Shown one piece after another: positions 43,879 through 52,809 of a stretch of 64,000 nt of DNA. The position numbers and the translations under genes were made by a program. This DNA is from Aliidongia dinghuensis. Lineage in GTDB: Bacteria > Pseudomonadota > Alphaproteobacteria > ATCC43930 > CGMCC-115725. Every line of letters starts with the position of its first letter. The stretch's first letter is position 1. Below the pieces are notes generated by a model, which was not told the origin of the DNA, searched no databases, and saw only the letters and a program-made list of their open reading frames with translations. The DNA is taken from NCBI RefSeq assembly GCF_014643535.1, contig NZ_BMJQ01000001.1:248001-312000 (forward strand), in the 5' to 3' direction.

Positions 43879-44403
43879 ATGATTATCGAGACCCGCAGAC
43901 CTGGGCTGGGCGCCGCTTTGGCCGCCGGGAGCATCGCCATTGTCCTGAACACCCTGGCCCTCAAGGCGGCAGACCTGATCTCCTTGCCGACGGGGAACGG
44001 AGTTCTCCTGCGTCTAATCACGCCCTGGCTTGCGCCCCTGCTGCGAGGCTCTGGCGTCGCGGGTGCCTGGGCCGCCGCTGGCGGTCCCGCTGCCGAATCG
44101 CCGGGTTTTCTGACCGGCTTCCATCTGGCGGTGGGAATTCTTATGGCGATCGCCTACTGGCTCGCTTTCGAGCCCCGACTTCCAGGACGTCCCGTGGTCA
44201 AGGGGCTGCTCTATGCTCTCGCGGTCTGGCTGCTGAACGCCTTCGCGGTTCTCCCGGCAACGGGAGAGGGCATCGCAGGTGCAGCCCATTTGACGGTCGC
44301 TGGGATGATCTGGTTCGCCGCCGTCCACACGCTGTTCTTTGTAGCGTTGGCGGTGCTCTATGCTGACTTCCGAGCCACGCGGCATCCGCGTTTGCCGAAG
44401 TAG
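43879..44403 (+). CDS. Integral membrane protein, about four TM helices
   Basis: The 174-residue protein has hydrophobic segments at about 10-30 (AALAAGSIAIVLNTLAL), 78-97 (FHLAVGILMAIAYWLAF), 108-127 (GLLYALAVWLLNAFAVLPATG) and 138-160 (AGMIWFAAVHTLFFVALAVL). GGAG precedes ATG 43879 by seven bases; the frame continues upstream without membrane character. No known family; lone gene. Confidence 0.75.
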   Translation: MIIETRRPGLGAALAAGSIAIVLNTLALKAADLISLPTGNGVLLRLITPWLAPLLRGSGVAGAWAAAGGPAAESPGFLTGFHLAVGILMAIAYWLAFEPRLPGRPVVKGLLYALAVWLLNAFAVLPATGEGIAGAAHLTVAGMIWFAAVHTLFFVALAVLYADFRATRHPRLPK

Positions 44404-44572
44404 ATGCGCCGGGCGGCAGCGTACGGATCGTGGCAAGGCGCGAAAGAAAGGAGCTTGCTCGAGCCAACGGACCGTCGGTATCCCTGGCATTCGGTGAAGC
44501 CCGCGGCCAGGAAGAGCATCGTGGCCTTGCCGATCGAACACCGCCCTCTCAAACCCAAACTTGAGTAACCCC

Positions 44573-44893
44573 ATGCGCAAGCTGATCGTTGTTCTCGCTG
44601 CCTTGGCCATCGTCGCGCCGACAATCCAGAGCGCGATGGCACAGACGCGTCATCGGGTCCACCACCGGAGGCATCATGCCCGGCACCATGTGCACCATCG
44701 GCCGCACGTCCCCGCCTCGCAGTACCGCTAGCTCATAGAGTTCCCGCACCACGGTTGGGTGCACACGAATTGCGGCGCCGCGCCGACCAAGGTGTCGCCG
44801 AACGACTGGCTCCGGACGCTTGGCCCGGACGGCCAGCGCAGCGACGACCTTGAGGGCAGCGCCGAATATTGCGGGCTTTGGGCGCGACAGTAG
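44573..44893 (+). pseudogene. His-rich secreted protein interrupted by an in-frame TAG
   Basis: ATG 44573 starts a signal peptide (MRKLIVVLAALAIVAPTIQS, cleavage at AMAQ) and a His/Arg-rich segment (HRVHHRRHHARHHVHHRPH) ending SQYR at TAG 44729-44731. The same frame continues as coherent protein: FPHHGWVHTNCGAAPT, SPNDWLRTLGPDG, GSAEYCGLWARQ to TAG 44891-44893. It is either one ~106-residue gene with an amber mutation, or a 52-residue product. Confidence 0.65.
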
Positions 44894-44926
44894 CGGACGA
44901 GTCCGGCTCGTCGGCCGACGATACCG

Positions 44927-45859
44927 TCAATCGAGGGCCGGAAGGATGGTGGCGAGGGCGGCCACGGTCTCGGCGGGCCGCGCGCCGGTCGGCGGCAGGT
45001 TGAGCAGCGCGTGGTGCACGCCAGCGTCCCGCATCGCCTCCAAGACGGTCGCCAGGCCGCGGATCCCCGTCCGATAGCCGAGGTCGATCGGCGCCGCCGG
45101 AGCGCTCGGGGCCTCGACCAGCTCGACCCGGACCGCCACGCTGAAGCTCCGGAACGCTCCAGGGGCAACGCGATCCACCGCCCGCCGCCAGAGGGCGTAG
45201 CGGTCGCGCTGGATTTCCGGCGGGCGGTGATAGGTCGCCCAGCCCGTGGCGTTGCGCGCGATCCATTCGAGCGTCTGGCCGCCGGAGCCGACCGCGAGCA
45301 TCGGGATCTCCGTCGCGGCGGCGGGACGAAGCTCGAAGGCCACCGCAGGCTCGGCAGGGGGCGGCAGAATCCGCGGTGGCTGCTCCAGCGCCGCCGCGAG
45401 CCGCATCCAATGGTCTCGATACAGGTCCTTGTGATCGCCGGAATCGGCGCCGAACGCGGAGAACTCCTCGCGCCGGTCGCCCGAGCCCAGCCCAAGCACG
45501 AAGCGGCCGCCGCTGAGGCGGTCGAGCGTGATCGCGGCTTTGGCGAGATGGAGCGGGTGACGCAGGGTCAGGACCGTCGCAGCGGTCCCGATGACGATGC
45601 GGAACGTGCGCGCGGCGATCGCGCCGAGCATGGCTATCGGGTCGGGGTGCCCGAACGCTTCCGGATACCAGGGTCCGTTGAGCGGCACGTCGCGCACCCA
45701 GACCGCCGAGAAGCCCAGTTCTTCGGCCAGCGCCGCGAGGCCCACCTGCTCGCCAAAATCGACCTCTGGTCCATCTCACGGTCGAACCGGCAGGACCGGC
45801 CCGATGGAGAGCCTGCCATCCCCGAAAAGTGTCGAGCGTTCATTGGACACGATCGGCAT
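44927..45859 (-). pseudogene. LLM-class (luciferase-like) oxidoreductase with premature TGA at codon 28
   Basis: The frame from 45745 encodes an F420/flavin-type LLM protein (AEELGFSAVWVRDVP, GRFVLGLGSGDRREEF, AVGSGGQTLEWIARNATGW) but lacks the first strand. Upstream, ATG 45859 with a perfect AAGGAGG opens the same frame: FGDGRLSIGPVLPVRP, then TGA (45776-45778), then DGPEVDFGEQ joining the known part. A CGA-to-TGA change would explain it. A shortened protein from GTG 45745 (272 aa) is possible but would miss part of the flavin barrel. Confidence 0.8.
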
Positions 45860-46218
45860 CGCTCAGTACCTCCTTGGGCTGGACCGCGGCTCGGGCGCTC
45901 TCCGCCTCGAACGCAACGGATGCGCCCTCGCGTTGGGCGTTCGGCGCCTAATCACAGTCCGCACCGCATGTGTCTTGTCGGTGTAGACGACCAAGATCGT
46001 TTCCCGCTCGTACCTCGTCGGCCCCGCTTTCTCTCACCCCATCAAATACAACGCAGGCATGCTATCATCCGCAAAAGCCCGCCATGCGTGCATAGAGCTA
46101 TCGAGCGACCCTCGCTTCTCTAATGCACGACGGGGTGGGTCACGGGAGACTGGGTTGCCTGAGCTGTCCAGATTTCTGTCGCCGGTCCGGGACCGTGAAA
46201 GCGGGGGAGGAGCTTGAC
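45860..46218. other. Intergenic region between divergent genes
   Basis: No supported gene. It should hold the promoters of the LLM gene (minus) and the methyltransferase gene (plus). An AT-richer patch near 46030-46080 is the likeliest place for the latter's promoter; I see no clear -35/-10 pair. Confidence 0.4.
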
Positions 46219-46959
46219 GTGAAAAATCGGGATCAATGGAAGGAGAGCAAGTTCGTCTTCAGAAAGGGAAGACTTGTCGCTTCGTCTGATCCCGGAGAGG
46301 TAAGCTTAAGCTCAAGATTGATCGCTACGATCGTTGCGGGGCGCTACCAGGACGCGTTTCCGGTGCATGGAACGGGGCGTCTCTTGGACCTCGGCTGCGG
46401 TAAGGTGCCGCTCTACGCTGCCTATAAAGAATACGTGACGGAAATCATCTGCGTCGACTGGGAGAACACGCTCCATGGGGGCGAGTACCTCGATCGGCAA
46501 GTGGATCTTTCGAACCCATTGCCGTTCGCCGATGGGGAATTCGATACGATTATCCTTTCGGACGTGCTCGAACACATTTCGGCCCCGGACAATCTTTGGA
46601 ACGAGATCGTGCGCATCCTCGCCGTGGGAGGAAAGATCATCATGAACGTCCCGTTTTATTATTGTTTGCACGAGCAGCCGCACGACTACTATCGATACAC
46701 CGAATTTGCTCTGCGCCGTTTCGTGGCCAACTCGAACATGACTCTGATAAGCCTCGAGCCGATCGGCGGGGCACCGGAGATTCTGGCCGATGTAGCCTCA
46801 AAGGTCGCGACCCGCATCCCCAAGGTCGGCAGGCTTGTCGCGCGACTCATTCAGTTTCTCGGTCTGTGGTTCGTCAAAACCAAGCTAGGCCGGAGAATCT
46901 CTTCCGCGACGGCGGCCGACTTTCCGTTCGGCTATTTCATGATCGCTCAAAAGTCGTAG
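46219..46959 (+). CDS. Class I SAM-dependent methyltransferase
   Basis: The 246-residue protein has motif I RLLDLGCGKVPLY, acidic loop CVDWENT, motif II-like DTIILSDVLEHI and motif III ILAVGGKIIMNVPF, as in UbiE/Methyltransf_11-type enzymes. The following HEQPHDYYRYTEFALRRF is typical of methyltransferases found in glycan or lipid clusters. GTG 46219 was chosen for its GGGGAGGAG Shine-Dalgarno. The C-terminus may be membrane-associated (LARLIQFLGLWFV). Substrate unknown. Confidence 0.88.
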   Translation: MKNRDQWKESKFVFRKGRLVASSDPGEVSLSSRLIATIVAGRYQDAFPVHGTGRLLDLGCGKVPLYAAYKEYVTEIICVDWENTLHGGEYLDRQVDLSNPLPFADGEFDTIILSDVLEHISAPDNLWNEIVRILAVGGKIIMNVPFYYCLHEQPHDYYRYTEFALRRFVANSNMTLISLEPIGGAPEILADVASKVATRIPKVGRLVARLIQFLGLWFVKTKLGRRISSATAADFPFGYFMIAQKS

Positions 46960-47047
46960 GGCCGAATCTGGTGTCAAACCCGATCGGTCGAACCCGGTCC
47001 GAAGCGGGGGCAAGCTAGGACCGCCAAAGCTCCCGACGCCGGAACGC

Positions 47048-47518
47048 TTGCAGGAACTTCTATTCGCCGCCGCGCGCATGGGCCGCGACGACGTGGTTCC
47101 CGCCTTGGTCCAAGCGGGCGTCGACCTGGAGGGATGCGATCCCAAGGGGTACACCGCCCTGATCCTGGCGAGCTACAACGGCCACCCCGCCACGACGGCG
47201 CTGCTGCTGTCGCACGGCGCCCAGGTCGACGCTGGGGACGGCGAGCGCGGCAACACCGCGCTGATGGGCGTCGCCTTCAAGGGCTACGTCGAGATCGTGA
47301 AGATCCTGATCGACGGCGGCGCGGACGTGAACGCGCGCAATCTCGCCGGGCAGACGGCCCTGATGACGGCGGCGCTGTTCGGCCGTGACGAGATCATCGA
47401 CATGCTCCTCGCGGCCGGAGCGGATCCGGCGCTTGCGGACGCGGCGGGGAACACCGTCGTGACGCTGGCGCGGTCCCAGGGGAACATGCGGCTCGTGGAG
47501 CGCTTCGGCGGCAAGTGA
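47048..47518 (+). CDS. Ankyrin-repeat protein
   Basis: The 156-residue protein has four ankyrin repeats (GYTALILASYNGHPATTALLL, GNTALMGVAFKGYVEIVKILI, GQTALMTAALFGRDEIIDMLL, and a last short one). Ankyrin stacks mediate protein contacts. The only in-frame start is TTG 47048 with no good Shine-Dalgarno; coding character (LPTPERLQELLF) begins before it, so the true start may be lost. No catalase or other usual neighbour is present. Confidence 0.85.
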   Translation: MQELLFAAARMGRDDVVPALVQAGVDLEGCDPKGYTALILASYNGHPATTALLLSHGAQVDAGDGERGNTALMGVAFKGYVEIVKILIDGGADVNARNLAGQTALMTAALFGRDEIIDMLLAAGADPALADAAGNTVVTLARSQGNMRLVERFGGK

Positions 47519-47712
47519 CCGGCAGGCGGTTCCCGACGGGGCGTCGCGAGGCAGGCTGTGCGAAGACCCACCAAACATGCGAGCCTGCCCAGCGATCTTA
47601 AATCCGGTCTATGGCAAATAGCTTTCGACTGCTTCCGCTCCAAACGCCAGTCTTGCGGGTTGTGTGATCGCTGGCTCTCAACTAACCATGGGTTCAGCTA
47701 CGCGGGCGAATT

Positions 47713-48357
47713 TTAGGTGGCCGGGGAGTTGATCGCCAATTGCGCGGCGAAAGCCCGCTGGTAGGCTGGCCGTGCCTCGCCGCGGGCGACATAGGCGGCC
47801 AAGTTCGGGTATTCGTCCAAGATGCCTGACATCCGCAGGCGGAGCAGCACCGACACCATCAACAGGTCGCCTGCGCTGAACGCTCCGTCGAGCCAGTCGG
47901 CATCGTCCAGGCGAGCGGACAACTGTCCTAATCGGACGCGGATCCGGTCTTTGACCAGTGGCAGGCGTTCCTGGGCCCAAGGCTTGTCGCCCTCGACCAT
48001 CTTGGCGGTTGAGAGATCGAGGATTGGCGGCTCCACCGTGTTGAGCGCGGCGAACATCCATGTGATCGCCCGCGCCCTGGCATGAGCATCCTCCGGCAGC
48101 AGGCCGACGTGCTTCTCTGCGATGTGAAAGACGATCGCCCCTGTCTCAAACACGGCAAGATCGCCCTCTTCATAGGTCGGAATCTGACCGAAGGGATGCA
48201 GCGCCAGATGCGCGGGTTCCTTCATCGCTGCGAACGAGACGAGGCGAACTTCGTAAGGCTGGCCCACTTCTTCAAGCGCCCAGCGAACGCGCGTATCGCG
48301 CGCCAGTCCTTTGCCGCCGTCGGGCGACCGTTCGAAGGCGGTAATGGTTGGGGTCAT
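47713..48357 (-). CDS. Glutathione S-transferase
   Basis: The 214-residue protein has a thioredoxin-like N-domain (ITAFERSPDGGKGLARDTRVRWALEEVG, FGQIPTYEEGDLAVFETGAIVFHIAEK with the glutathione-binding E-T/S) and an all-helical C-domain with DGAFSAGDLLMVSVLLRL, the N-capping motif. AAGGAGA lies nine bases before the ATG. It probably detoxifies electrophiles; substrate unknown. Single gene. Confidence 0.93.
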   Translation of the reverse strand: MTPTITAFERSPDGGKGLARDTRVRWALEEVGQPYEVRLVSFAAMKEPAHLALHPFGQIPTYEEGDLAVFETGAIVFHIAEKHVGLLPEDAHARARAITWMFAALNTVEPPILDLSTAKMVEGDKPWAQERLPLVKDRIRVRLGQLSARLDDADWLDGAFSAGDLLMVSVLLRLRMSGILDEYPNLAAYVARGEARPAYQRAFAAQLAINSPAT

Positions 48358-48724
48358 CGCGTCCGTCTCCTTGCTTGAGCCAACGGCGGCGTCACATGAC
48401 GAGGACGAATGAGCCTGTCGGAAACCGACATCGTTCTTTGAACATCATCGCAGAAGCGACGATTGCCGGAGCTCGCTTCCGGCCTGGGTTTTGGTAGAGG
48501 ATTGACCAGGAAGCCAGAGCCGCTTGTCCCGATCGGACCGATGTCCGCCTTTGCTGTGCAGCTTCCCCAAAGCGGACCGAGGACTAACACCGGATCGCTG
48601 ACTTGGACGCGATCTCCGGGGATCCAGCCGTGCCCCTCGTTTCCGGCCGCGTCGTCGACGAGATGCGCGCACGCGAAGCGGAACATCGATTGACCGATCG
48701 TGTCGAGGGCGGACAAAAACTCGG
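48358..48724. other. Intergenic stretch, no gene seen
   Basis: Only short shadow-like frames occur. It separates the GST promoter (minus strand, reading away) from the 3' end of the exported hydrolase gene. Confidence 0.45.
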
Positions 48725-49870
48725 TCATCTGTCGGAGTACCCAGCGAGCGCGTCCCGCCAAGTCGGAAGGAGATTCCGGTTCTCGGCGACAATACGGCAG
48801 GGCTTGCCGCTCGCTGTTCGGCAATGCGCGAGGGCCTGCTGACGAGCGTCTTCGATGGAGCGACTCGCGAAATTCCAATAGGCGCCATTGCCGTCCGAAG
48901 GAAGCGCCAACGCCTTCTCGGTCGGCGCGCGAAGGTAGTCTTCGACGCTGCTCCGATCCCGTGCCGCCAATGTCGACATCAAGGATCCGAAAGCTTCGGT
49001 TCCTTCCATCGCGGGGAGGGCGTTCGCGCGCAGGAAATCTTCGATCTTGGGCTCGGTCAGATCGTTGGCTGCCCACTTGAACAGAGTGTGGCCGTCGGTA
49101 CCAATGGGTGGGAACATCGTGAAGTCAGCCTTCCCGCCGGAGCCGCGGTAGCCGTCCAACATGCGTCCGACGAGCTCGGGCCGGAACCAGGGATCGTTCT
49201 CGGCGTAGAGCCACAGCGTCGGCACGCGGGCCGCGCCGAACGAGGAGACCTCGCCCGCCAAGTCCGCCTCGAACGGGCCGCAAGCCGGGTTCTGCTCGAA
49301 CTGCCTGGCATCGTGGTAGAGACCGCCGGAGACGTTGACGACCGCCGTCAGCGGGCGGTCTGGCCGAGCTGCAAGGTCGAGCATCGAGACGCCACCGATC
49401 GACACTCCGAGGCCCAGCGCGACGTTGCGGTCGACGTCTGGCCGCGTCCGGAGCGAAATCAGCGCAGCCTCCAGGTCGTCGGCGTGCGCGTCGAGGAAGC
49501 GCGCGACCTCGGGCCGGATGCAGGTCCCGGCCTCGTTCTGGACGGTACCGCTCGAGCCGCCGTAGCCGCGCCATGCGATCGCCGCGGCCAGCCAGCCGCG
49601 ATGGGCGAAATCGTGCGCGAGGTGGGCCAGTCCCTCGGCGTGCAGACTCCGTGGTTCCTTCGAGGAGCCGTTCACGATGAGCGCGATCGGGAGGCGGGTG
49701 CCGGTCACCGGGCGGACGATCAACGTCTCGAGCTGTTCGGCGTGCCCGGCGATCGTGACCGGCAGCGCCGTTTGCTCCTCGACGACGGTCGGGTCGGCTG
49801 CGGAGGCAGTGCAATGCAGCTCCATCGCGATGAAAACGAGCGCGAGGATCTGGCATACGCGTCGGATCAA
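48725..49870 (-). CDS. Exported alpha/beta-hydrolase with C-terminal DUF4189-like domain
   Basis: The 381-residue protein has a signal peptide (IRRVCQILALVFIAMELHC, cleavage near ASAADP), then a dienelactone-hydrolase-type fold with nucleophile GLGVSIGGVSML, acid ENDPWF and His in TDGHTLF. Residues about 325-375 (AYWNFASRSIEDARQQALAHC ... GKPCRIVAENRN) look like a DUF4189-type Cys-paired domain. This two-part form is unusual. The first start is TTG 49870; no ATG gives a full signal peptide. It presumably acts in the periplasm on an ester. Confidence 0.82.
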   Translation of the reverse strand: MIRRVCQILALVFIAMELHCTASAADPTVVEEQTALPVTIAGHAEQLETLIVRPVTGTRLPIALIVNGSSKEPRSLHAEGLAHLAHDFAHRGWLAAAIAWRGYGGSSGTVQNEAGTCIRPEVARFLDAHADDLEAALISLRTRPDVDRNVALGLGVSIGGVSMLDLAARPDRPLTAVVNVSGGLYHDARQFEQNPACGPFEADLAGEVSSFGAARVPTLWLYAENDPWFRPELVGRMLDGYRGSGGKADFTMFPPIGTDGHTLFKWAANDLTEPKIEDFLRANALPAMEGTEAFGSLMSTLAARDRSSVEDYLRAPTEKALALPSDGNGAYWNFASRSIEDARQQALAHCRTASGKPCRIVAENRNLLPTWRDALAGYSDR

Positions 49871-49945
49871 GACGGCCGCACCTAGCAGATGGCAACGGAT
49901 TCGGGCCGAAACCGGCGCCGATGAGGCGATGAAGTCCCTTCTCGT

Positions 49946-50644
49946 TCAGGACTGGGCGGTTGCTCTGCCCGTTGTGCTGCGTCGTTCCCACGCGATTCCC
50001 AGGATCGCCAGCCCGACTGCTAACGTGGCGAGACTGCCAGGTTCAGGAAGGGAGATGTCTTCCGTCAGGTTTGTGATCTCAGCTCGGACGTACCCGGAGC
50101 CGTCCGTTCCAGGGTAGAACTCGACCCAGGCGCCTTGGCCGTTCTGATCCCAAGTGTAGGGGATCGAAGACAGCGAGTAAGGCGCAGTCGGCAAGTTCGT
50201 ACCCCCATCGGGTGTCAGGAAGTCCGTGAGCGAATTCAGAAAAAGCTCGATCCCCGAGACGCCCAGCGGTAGGCCGGAACCCGAGAAGGTTGCCCCTCTC
50301 CCGGCGTTGGCATAAAGGACCGCCTCGTAGTTCCCGAAGGCATTGTCTTGTATCTGAAACGAGCCCGGGCCGCTGGCGAGCGAATACAATACGGATGCCT
50401 GGGGAACCGAAACACTGATGGCGGAAACCGCAGTGTCATACTGAGCCGACGCGCCAGCGTTGTAGGTGTAGCCCGGAGACGACGTGTCGTAGGTCACTTG
50501 CCCGCTAACAGACATACCGTCGTGGATGCTCGAGGCATTGGAGTATTGGACGATGCCGGTGTAGTCCCAGGCGATGACCTCGGCCTTGGCCGAGCCGACT
50601 GCGGCGATCAACAAGGCGAAGAGGGCGGCGGGGACTCTGCGCAT
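49946..50644 (-). CDS. PEP-CTERM sorting-signal protein
   Basis: The 232-residue protein has an N-terminal signal peptide (MRRVPAALFALLIAAVGSAKA) and a classic C-terminal PEP-CTERM signal: LPEPGSLATLAVGLAILGI, then a basic end ERRS. The middle is Ser/Gly/Thr-rich beta structure. Such proteins are processed by exosortase and become surface or matrix components. No exosortase gene is in this window. Confidence 0.9.
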   Translation of the reverse strand: MRRVPAALFALLIAAVGSAKAEVIAWDYTGIVQYSNASSIHDGMSVSGQVTYDTSSPGYTYNAGASAQYDTAVSAISVSVPQASVLYSLASGPGSFQIQDNAFGNYEAVLYANAGRGATFSGSGLPLGVSGIELFLNSLTDFLTPDGGTNLPTAPYSLSSIPYTWDQNGQGAWVEFYPGTDGSGYVRAEITNLTEDISLPEPGSLATLAVGLAILGIAWERRSTTGRATAQS

Positions 50645-50981
50645 GATCGCGACCTTCCGGGAAGATGCTGGAACCTACGTCCTTCGGACTTGGCGGACCT
50701 TCTCATCCTACATGTTGCGTGTCGAGCGAGAAATCATCTCGTGGTTGCGGCTCCGGTCGACGGGGCGCTAACCTGACCTCCGAGCCGCAGCAGGTTCCCC
50801 GAGATTGCGCAACCTGTGAATCGGCACGGGGTCTGAACGCCGATCGGCGCCCCAAAGCAATGTTCTCAATGGACAGCGCGGGGTGACATCATCGTGCCGT
50901 CTCCAGGTCGAACGCCGGTGGATTGCCCCGATCTTCCGACTGGCCCATAGTCGCGGCGAACTCCACCGCGGATTGTGTCCC
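50645..50981. other. Divergent intergenic region
   Basis: No supported gene. It lies between the PEP-CTERM gene (minus) and the substrate-binding-protein gene (plus) and should contain both promoters. Confidence 0.4.
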
Positions 50982-52550
50982 ATGAGATCGGTGCTCTTGC
51001 TTGTCGGCGCTTTCTGCGCGCTTTCCCTGTTACCGGGCAGCGGCTTGGCCGCCGAGCAAGTTCTACGCCTGGTTAGCCCGGGCGAAGCCGAGAGCTTCGA
51101 CCCGGCCCATCGCCACTTCGCTGCCGACAGAGTGCTGGGCACCATCCTGCTCGAGGGGTTGACGAGGGAGGACGGAAACGGCGAACCCGTGCCCGGCGCT
51201 GCGGAGTCCTGGGAAGTCAGCGGCGACGGGCTGCGCTACGTCTTCCATCTGCGTCCGAATGCACGGTTCAGTGACGGGCAGCCGGTGACAGCCGAGAACT
51301 TCGTTTATGCCGCCCGCCGGTGGGTCGATCCCAAGACTGCGTCGGAAGCCACGAACGCCATCGAGCCGGTGCTCCATGCGCGAGAGTGCATCGGCGGTAG
51401 GCTGCCGCCGGAAGCGCTGGGCATCGAAGCGATCGATCCGTTGACGCTGGCCGTGACCCTGGAGCGGCCGAACCCGTATTTCCCGGCGTTGGCCGGTCAG
51501 CTCGTGCCGATGGAGCAGGCTGTCGTCGAGCGATGGGGCAACGCCTGGACGGAGCCCGAGCACATGGTCTCGAACGGGCCGTTCGCGCTCGCCGAGTTCG
51601 TGCTTCACGGCACCGTCGCCTTCGTCAGGAACCCGCGTTACTGGAACGCGGCGAACATCAAGCTCGATCGCGTGACGTTCGCCAGCGTCGAGAATTCCCG
51701 CACTGCGCAGCGCATGTTTCAAGCGGGCGAGGTCGATGCCGTCAGCCTCTCGTCGGAGGACTTCAAGAACGGCGGACCGCTGCCGGGGGCCCAGCTCCGG
51801 CTGCAACCGATCTACCGAGTCGCCTACCTGTTCTTCAACATGCGCAACGGCCCGCTCGCCGAAAGCCGCGGGCTGCGGCGAGCCTTGGCGCTGGCGCTCG
51901 ACCAGGACACGCTCACGACGAAGATACTGAAGTCGATCAGCCAACCGGCCTTCGCCATGGTTCCCGCGATCTATGCGAACTATCCGCATCCTCGCGAGAC
52001 CTTCGCCGATCGACCGATGGCCGAGAGGATCGCCGAGGCCCGCAAGCTTTACGCCGACGCTGGCTTCGGCCCCGGTCGTCCCCTTTCGGTGAAGGCCGTG
52101 CTCGGCGACAAGAAGTCGTGCGCCGCGATCCAGGAAATGTGGCGCGTGGCGCTCGGCTTCGTGGCGGAGTGCGATATCGAGGACGACCACGGCGCGGAGG
52201 AAGCCTACAAGACCGGGCAATTCGACGTCGGCGACAACGGCGACGGCGGGCCGGTGCCGGATCCCTACAAGATCATCTCCGACTTTCGCGGCCAGCCGGT
52301 CGGCGCGGAGAACACCGGCCGCTACGATTCGCCAGCCTATGACGCCACGCTGGCGGAGGCAGAGGAGACGTCGGATCTGACGGCTCGCGCCAAGAAGCTG
52401 GCGGAGGCCGAGCGGGTCCTACTCGACGACCAGGCGGTGATCCCGTTGTCGTTTTCCAGCGGTGCCTACGCCGTGGCGCCTCGCGTCCACGGATATCGGA
52501 TGCTCGCCTCGCGCGCGCTTTTCCTCGACGACACGACGGTCGATCCCTGA
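50982..52550 (+). CDS. Oligopeptide ABC transporter substrate-binding protein (SBP_bac_5)
   Basis: The 522-residue protein has a signal peptide (MRSVLLLVGAFCALSLLPG, cleavage near GLAAEQ) and the family-5 signature ESWEVSGDGLRYVFHLRPNARFSDGQPVTAENFVYAARRW, followed by the OppA-like lobes. It would capture peptides or related solutes in the periplasm. No permease or ATPase genes are adjacent, so it is an orphan that must use a transporter encoded elsewhere. ATG 50982 was chosen for the clean signal peptide. Confidence 0.92.
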   Translation: MRSVLLLVGAFCALSLLPGSGLAAEQVLRLVSPGEAESFDPAHRHFAADRVLGTILLEGLTREDGNGEPVPGAAESWEVSGDGLRYVFHLRPNARFSDGQPVTAENFVYAARRWVDPKTASEATNAIEPVLHARECIGGRLPPEALGIEAIDPLTLAVTLERPNPYFPALAGQLVPMEQAVVERWGNAWTEPEHMVSNGPFALAEFVLHGTVAFVRNPRYWNAANIKLDRVTFASVENSRTAQRMFQAGEVDAVSLSSEDFKNGGPLPGAQLRLQPIYRVAYLFFNMRNGPLAESRGLRRALALALDQDTLTTKILKSISQPAFAMVPAIYANYPHPRETFADRPMAERIAEARKLYADAGFGPGRPLSVKAVLGDKKSCAAIQEMWRVALGFVAECDIEDDHGAEEAYKTGQFDVGDNGDGGPVPDPYKIISDFRGQPVGAENTGRYDSPAYDATLAEAEETSDLTARAKKLAEAERVLLDDQAVIPLSFSSGAYAVAPRVHGYRMLASRALFLDDTTVDP

Positions 52551-52809
52551 GCAAATGCCGCTGCTGGTCGCGCCTGTTCGGGCCGGTCGGCATCGAGCGA
52601 TGGATTGGCGTTGCGGCATCGACGGGCTTGCGCGCGCCGCCTCGGGTGCTATGTCGCCGGAAGGGGATCCCGATACAGACGCCCGAGCAACGACTCTCGG
52701 CTCTCTGCTGCTTCAGGTTGGCGCGTTGCGTGTCCGCTCTGCGAAGGCATTGACCTGCCGCGCCTCAACGCGCTTGCGGTGAGGGCGCGTCAAGTCAAGC
52801 TGGGCGTGT

